A DNA stretch of 55,012 nt from Rhizobiaceae bacterium (lineage in GTDB: Bacteria; Pseudomonadota; Alphaproteobacteria; Rhizobiales; Rhizobiaceae), in NCBI GenBank assembly GCA_028279875.1, contig JANQMU010000088.1, forward strand, positions 1 through 55,012, written 5' to 3'. The notes under the pieces were generated by a model, which saw nothing but the letters and a program-made list of their open reading frames with translations, ran no database searches and was not told where the DNA came from. Of this stretch, positions 51,432-55,012 are shown one piece after another; positions within the stretch are counted from its first letter, which is position 1, and each line of letters begins with the position of its first letter. Position numbers and translations under genes: made by a program.

Positions 51432-52424
51432 TTACAGATAGAATGCATCATCAGGCATCGCACCGCCGATCCGCGCCAGATCCGGACCGGCCATCGCCCT
51501 GTACATGGCCTCGACCTGCGGTCTGATATCGGCGGCTGGACGCACAACGAGACGCGAATGCGGAATTGAGCTGGCGATAACCGGAACAGGCAGGCCAAGG
51601 CCTTTGGTGGCATTCGCGGCCGCCGCCTTTGGGTTCGCATTGACCTCTTCGACGGCCTCCCGCAGAGCGGTCTGCAGGGGCGCGATGATCTCGGGGCGTC
51701 CCTCATAGACGGCTTTCGTCACCGCCAGACCCGCCATGGGAATGATCGGCGGCCCTCCGGTCATGGAACCCCACGCTTCCGTAATGTCGATGACCCTGCT
51801 GATGTCCTTGCCCGCCTGACGGCCTTTCAGCACCGCGGCGCTTGCCGCCGGTTCGGCAATCAGCGCCGCATCGACGCGGCCGGCCAGCAGCAACTGCACG
51901 CCTTCGATCGGCGTGCCGACATAGGTGATGTCAAGATCATCGGCCGACAGTCCCGCATGGGCCAGAAGCTGGGAAAACAGGATTTCAGGCGTGTCGCCGC
52001 GAAACGGAACCGCCATCCGCAATCCTTTGAGGTCGGATATTGCGCCAATATCGGTTTTGCCGGAAATGACGTAGAGCAGCCCTTCGGTCATGATGTTGGT
52101 GAGCCGTATCGGAAATCCGCGATTGTACAGATTGGCTGCCGCCTGCGCCGGCACGACGGAGGCGATGATCGAGCCCGATGTCAGTCCCGCGCGCAACTCG
52201 TCGGGATTGCGCCAGGCGACGAAGTCCGCGCTGTCGGCAATCGGCGACAGCCGGCCGGTGGCCACCGCATGGGCAATGGTGACGGAGGGACCGGCAGGCG
52301 GACCGTAGAGGGTGAATGTCTCCATCCTGGCGGCATCGGCGATAGCCGGCAGCAAGGGTGTTGCGGCAGCGGCGCCGAGGAGCCGAAGGGTCTTTCGGCG
52401 TGTGAGACTGTCATACCCGGACAT
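51432..52424 (-). CDS. Tat-exported ABC solute-binding protein (SsuA/THI5-like)
   Basis: A 330-residue periplasmic binding protein. MSGYDSLTRRKTLRLLGAA begins a twin-Arg signal with cleavage likely after ADA. The mature part follows the NMT1/THI5/SsuA pattern (PAGPSVTIAHAVATGRL, DLKGLRMAVPFRGDTPE, LLLAGRVDAALIAEPAASA). AAAAAGGA lies before the ATG at 52424, which is why a slightly longer ATG reading at 52445 is rejected. Tat export suggests folding or cofactor binding before secretion. First gene of the FNR-box operon ending in nnrS. Confidence 0.86.
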   Translation of the reverse strand: MSGYDSLTRRKTLRLLGAAAATPLLPAIADAARMETFTLYGPPAGPSVTIAHAVATGRLSPIADSADFVAWRNPDELRAGLTSGSIIASVVPAQAAANLYNRGFPIRLTNIMTEGLLYVISGKTDIGAISDLKGLRMAVPFRGDTPEILFSQLLAHAGLSADDLDITYVGTPIEGVQLLLAGRVDAALIAEPAASAAVLKGRQAGKDISRVIDITEAWGSMTGGPPIIPMAGLAVTKAVYEGRPEIIAPLQTALREAVEEVNANPKAAAANATKGLGLPVPVIASSIPHSRLVVRPAADIRPQVEAMYRAMAGPDLARIGGAMPDDAFYL

Positions 52425-52522
52425 GATGTTGATTCCTTTTTCCATCTTGTTGGCAATGGGCCGTGTTTGCAGGAGGGGACCGCCGGAAAACCCGCATGCG
52501 CCGCTCGGTGGCAGCCCGTTCC

Positions 52523-52557
52523 CCGTAAAAGTGGACTCTTAAGTGCAGATTTTACGG
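52523..52557. repeat. inverted CCGTAAAA / TTTTACGG repeat downstream of the FNR box
   Basis: CCGTAAAA (52523-52530) and TTTTACGG (52550-52557) are perfect 8-bp arms with a 19-bp spacer; a third TTTTACGGC lies at 52609-52617 on the other side of the FNR box. The right arm overlaps the predicted -10. They could be operator sites for a second regulator, or a 5'-leader hairpin in the SBP transcript. Confidence 0.45.
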
Positions 52558-52588
52558 CCCGGCGCGGTCTGGCCTTGATCTGAATCAA
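52549..52588 (-). promoter_or_regulatory. FNR/NnrR-type promoter of the ABC-nnrS operon
   Basis: TTGATCTGAATCAA (52575-52588) is an exact TTGAT-N4-ATCAA box. On the minus strand TAAAAT (52554-52549) forms a five-of-six -10. If transcription starts near 52541, the box centre falls about 40 bp upstream, the class II spacing of FNR/CRP-family activators. This would switch on the solute-binding protein, permease, ATPase and nnrS genes when oxygen is low or nitric oxide is present. FNR, FixK, Anr/Dnr and NnrR all recognise such boxes, so the exact factor is open. Confidence 0.75.
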
Positions 52589-52667
52589 ACATGACAGAAA
52601 TAGTTGAGTTTTACGGCTCGTTCCGCATCGAAAACGGTTCGGTCAACGCGTGAAGAAAGAGCTGCGG

Positions 52668-54764
52668 TCAGACGAGTTTCAACACAAACACCGAAACCGA
52701 TGACGCCGCAACGGCGACCTGATCGTCCGGGACATCGGCCTGCGCGAGGTCCGGCCGGGCGGTATCGATCACCTGTACCCATTTCCTGCCGTCACGGCAT
52801 GCCGGCAGCACAACATCCACCTTGCTACCGCCATTCAGCACCGCGAATATCTCATCGTCCGATGCATCATAGGCCGGTGTGTGGGAGGCCATACGGATTT
52901 CGACACACAGGCACCGCCATTGCGGATCGCGCCACTGATCGTCGCTCGGCGCGCTACCGTCGGGCAGCCGCCAGAACAGATCCGCCATGCCGTCCTCCGG
53001 CCGCTGGTCGCCATGCAGGAACCGGCGCTGCCGCAAAACCGGATGGGCCTTCCTGAGGCCGATCAGCCGGGCGACGAAGGCCAGCAGCTCGCTGTCCCCA
53101 TCCTGCCAGTTCACCCATCCGATCGGATTGTCCTGGCAATAGGCATTGTTGTTGCCGCCCTGGGAATTGCCGATCTCATCGCCGGCCAGCAGCATCGGCG
53201 TACCCTGGCTGAGCAACAGGGTGGTCAGCAGGTTGCGCTTGCGCTGCGCCCGCGCAAGGCGGATCCCGGAATCCTCGGTCGGCCCCTCGACGCCCATATT
53301 GTCGGTGTGGTTTTCATTGTGGCCGTCGACATTCCCCTCGCCATTGGCCTCATTGTGCTTGCGGCTATAGGAGACGACGTCGGCAAGCGTGAACCCGTCA
53401 TGGGCCGCAACGAAATTGACGGACGACACGGCCGACCGGCCGGAATGATCGAATTGCCGTGCCGAGCCGACCAGCCGTTCCGCCAGCTTTGCCGTCATGC
53501 CCTCGTCGCCCCGCCAGAACCGGCGCACATCGTCGCGATACTGATCGTTCCACTCCAGAAACGGTGCGGGATAGGCGCCGAGCTGATAACCGCCGGGACC
53601 GATATCCCAGGGTTCTGCGATCAACTTGACCCGCGACAGAACCGGATCCTGCAGCACCGCCTTGAAAAAGGGCGCCGATCGATCGAAGCCCGCGCCCGTA
53701 CGACCGAGGACGCTGGCAAGATCGAAGCGAAACCCGTCCACATGCATCGTTTCGACCCAGTAGCGCAGCGAATCGAGCACCATACGCAGGACCGTCTGAT
53801 GATCGAGGTTCAGACTGTTGCCGGTGCCGGAGAAATTCTCGTAGTAGCGCGGATTGTCGGCCTGCAGCCTGTAATAGGAGCGATTGTCGAGCCCGCGGAA
53901 ACAGAGCGTCGGCCCCATTTCATGCCCCTCGGCCGTGTGGTTATAGACCACATCCAGGATCACTTCGATGCCGGCGTCGTGAAACCGTTGCACCATCGTC
54001 TGAAATTCCGAAATGGCGCCCCGCGACAGATAGCGCGGTTCGGGACTGAAAAACCCGATCGACTGGTAACCCCAGTAATTGCGCAGACCCTGATCGACCA
54101 GAAACCGGTCATCGATGAAGGCATGCACCGGCAGCAGTTCGATCGTTGTGATCCCGAGCCCGGTCAGGTGATCCAGCATCGGCGCGCTCGACAGGCCGAG
54201 AAAGGTCCCGCGCAGCGGCCGGTCGATATCCTGCCGCTGTGCCGTCAGGCCCTTGACATGGGCCTCGTAGAGAACCGTCTGCGCGGGATCGGTGCCGCGA
54301 AACCCGTCATCGTTCCAGTCGAAGCCCGGATCGACGACGACCGATTTCGGCATGAAGGGCGCGCTGTCACGGCTGTCGAAGGAAAGATCCTTGCGGTTTG
54401 ACGACGCATCATAGCCGAGCAGCGCATCGGACCAGCGCACTGATCCCGTGATCTTCCGGGCGTAGGGATCGAGCAGCAATTTGTTGGCATTGAACCGGTG
54501 CCCTTCATCCGGCGCATAGGGCCCGTGAACACGATAACCATAAACCGCGCCCGGCCGCAGGCCGGCGACATAGCCGTGCCAGACATCGCCGTCGCGTTCC
54601 GGCAGCACGAGGCGCCACGCCTCACGGCCCTCATCGTCGAACAGGCACAGCTCGATCTTTTCGGCAAAGGCCGAAAAGACGGCGAAATTGACGCCGTCTC
54701 CGTCAAACGTGGCGCCGAGCGGATGCGAAGCGCCACGGGAAACCTGGATATGAGCAGGGTTCAT
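52668..54764 (-). CDS. glgX: glycogen debranching enzyme
   Basis: A 698-residue GH13 isoamylase-type enzyme that removes alpha-1,6 branches of limit glycogen. An N-terminal CBM48-like domain (PLGATFDGDGVNFAVFSAFAEKIELCLF) precedes the TIM barrel. The nucleophile Asp lies in VDGFRFDLASVL (about residue 348), the acid/base Glu in LIAEPWDIGPGGYQ (about 381), and NFVAAHDGFTLADVVSY carries a conserved His-Asp pair. Length is typical of GlgX. It is transcribed in the same direction as the ABC operon but ends about 80 bp upstream of the FNR box, so it is a separate unit. Confidence 0.93.
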   Translation of the reverse strand: MNPAHIQVSRGASHPLGATFDGDGVNFAVFSAFAEKIELCLFDDEGREAWRLVLPERDGDVWHGYVAGLRPGAVYGYRVHGPYAPDEGHRFNANKLLLDPYARKITGSVRWSDALLGYDASSNRKDLSFDSRDSAPFMPKSVVVDPGFDWNDDGFRGTDPAQTVLYEAHVKGLTAQRQDIDRPLRGTFLGLSSAPMLDHLTGLGITTIELLPVHAFIDDRFLVDQGLRNYWGYQSIGFFSPEPRYLSRGAISEFQTMVQRFHDAGIEVILDVVYNHTAEGHEMGPTLCFRGLDNRSYYRLQADNPRYYENFSGTGNSLNLDHQTVLRMVLDSLRYWVETMHVDGFRFDLASVLGRTGAGFDRSAPFFKAVLQDPVLSRVKLIAEPWDIGPGGYQLGAYPAPFLEWNDQYRDDVRRFWRGDEGMTAKLAERLVGSARQFDHSGRSAVSSVNFVAAHDGFTLADVVSYSRKHNEANGEGNVDGHNENHTDNMGVEGPTEDSGIRLARAQRKRNLLTTLLLSQGTPMLLAGDEIGNSQGGNNNAYCQDNPIGWVNWQDGDSELLAFVARLIGLRKAHPVLRQRRFLHGDQRPEDGMADLFWRLPDGSAPSDDQWRDPQWRCLCVEIRMASHTPAYDASDDEIFAVLNGGSKVDVVLPACRDGRKWVQVIDTARPDLAQADVPDDQVAVAASSVSVFVLKLV

Positions 54765-55012
54765 GCGAACAATAGTGAATTAGAGCGAGTTGTTATGAGA
54801 TTGGTTCATTTGACCGAGGTGCTTTTGGTCTCTGGCAAGGCGGGCTGCCCGCCATGGTGCCTCCCCACCACAAGGGCAGGCCAACAAAGTCCAGGGGCCA
54901 AAAGCGCCCGGCCCCCAAAAGGCACCGGGCCCGAAGGGTGGCGGCAAATCGGCCCATCGGCTGCGTTGCGCCGCTTGCCCGATGCACCACATCGCGCTGC
55001 GCGACGCGCCTT
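54765..55012. other. right-edge segment with no identified gene
   Basis: The 248 bp after the glgX start have no gene I can recognise. A minus-strand frame (54780-54992, possibly running past the edge) ends QKHLGQMNQSHNNSL, and a plus-strand frame opens at 54795 and runs off the right edge; neither has convincing family features. The composition is G/C-block rich (GGGGCC, GGGCCC runs). It could be the end of a neighbouring gene or part of a dispersed repeat. Confidence 0.35.

Noticed and set aside
52881..54401. 506-codon plus-strand frame opposite glgX
   Set aside because: glgX has all GH13 motifs on the other strand; the opposite frame is a composition artefact.

Overview
The window reads as a gene-dense chromosomal stretch of a GC-rich, Gram-negative alphaproteobacterium, probably Hyphomicrobiales-like. 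The pointers are an XRE/cupin-controlled GlxBCD-GlnT operon of rhizobial type, LptF/LptG and MsbA-like lipid export proteins, Tat-exported IorB-type molybdoenzymes and an FNR/NnrR-type box in front of nnrS. I found no rRNA, tRNA, CRISPR array, transposase or phage gene. About 44 protein genes are supported. The left edge cuts a class V aminotransferase and the right edge leaves a short unexplained segment.

Layout. (1) 1-7700, nitrogen metabolism: the aminotransferase end, adenine deaminase, an XRE-cupin regulator, and a four-gene operon of amidotransferase, GlxC-like, FMN glutamate-synthase-like and type III glutamine synthetase genes. This operon resembles N-methylglutamate synthase plus gamma-glutamylmethylamide synthetase, but the matching dehydrogenase is absent. 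(2) 8051-34899, a large envelope-glycolipid region. It holds a TPR/acyltransferase-like fusion, four ArnT-like membrane glycosyltransferases (two in tandem), several GT2 enzymes, a GT22 mannosyltransferase-like protein, a DPM1-GtrA fusion, an SDR epimerase and a DUF4070 radical SAM protein. Its core is an eight-gene minus-strand operon (31058 to 20782): lptF, lptG, ArnT-like, LpxB-related, GT2, GNAT, LpxB-like and MsbA-like ABC transporter. An SbtA/SbtB-like bicarbonate transporter pair is inserted at 13651-14946. (3) 35083-44646: a dCache adenylate cyclase, proC, a DadA-like oxidase, an HpsN-like dehydrogenase with a zinc alcohol dehydrogenase and a YdcF protein, phosphoglucomutase and a TetR regulator. 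(4) 44814-48526: an IorA/IorB molybdenum hydroxylase with a diheme cytochrome c, divergent from the TetR gene across a clear operator. (5) 48564-54764: an ABC uptake system co-transcribed with nnrS behind an FNR-type promoter, then glgX.

How they work together. The most interesting unit is the glycolipid region. It combines cytosolic LpxB-type transferases, an MsbA-like flippase, a polyprenyl-phosphate-sugar synthase, periplasmic ArnT-like transferases that would use such donors, and a LptFG pair that is not beside lptD. I infer a dedicated pathway that makes, flips, decorates and exports a glycolipid distinct from ordinary LPS. The product cannot be read from sequence alone. Family calls are from recognised motifs without database searches, and start codons were chosen by ribosome-binding sites and family N-termini.
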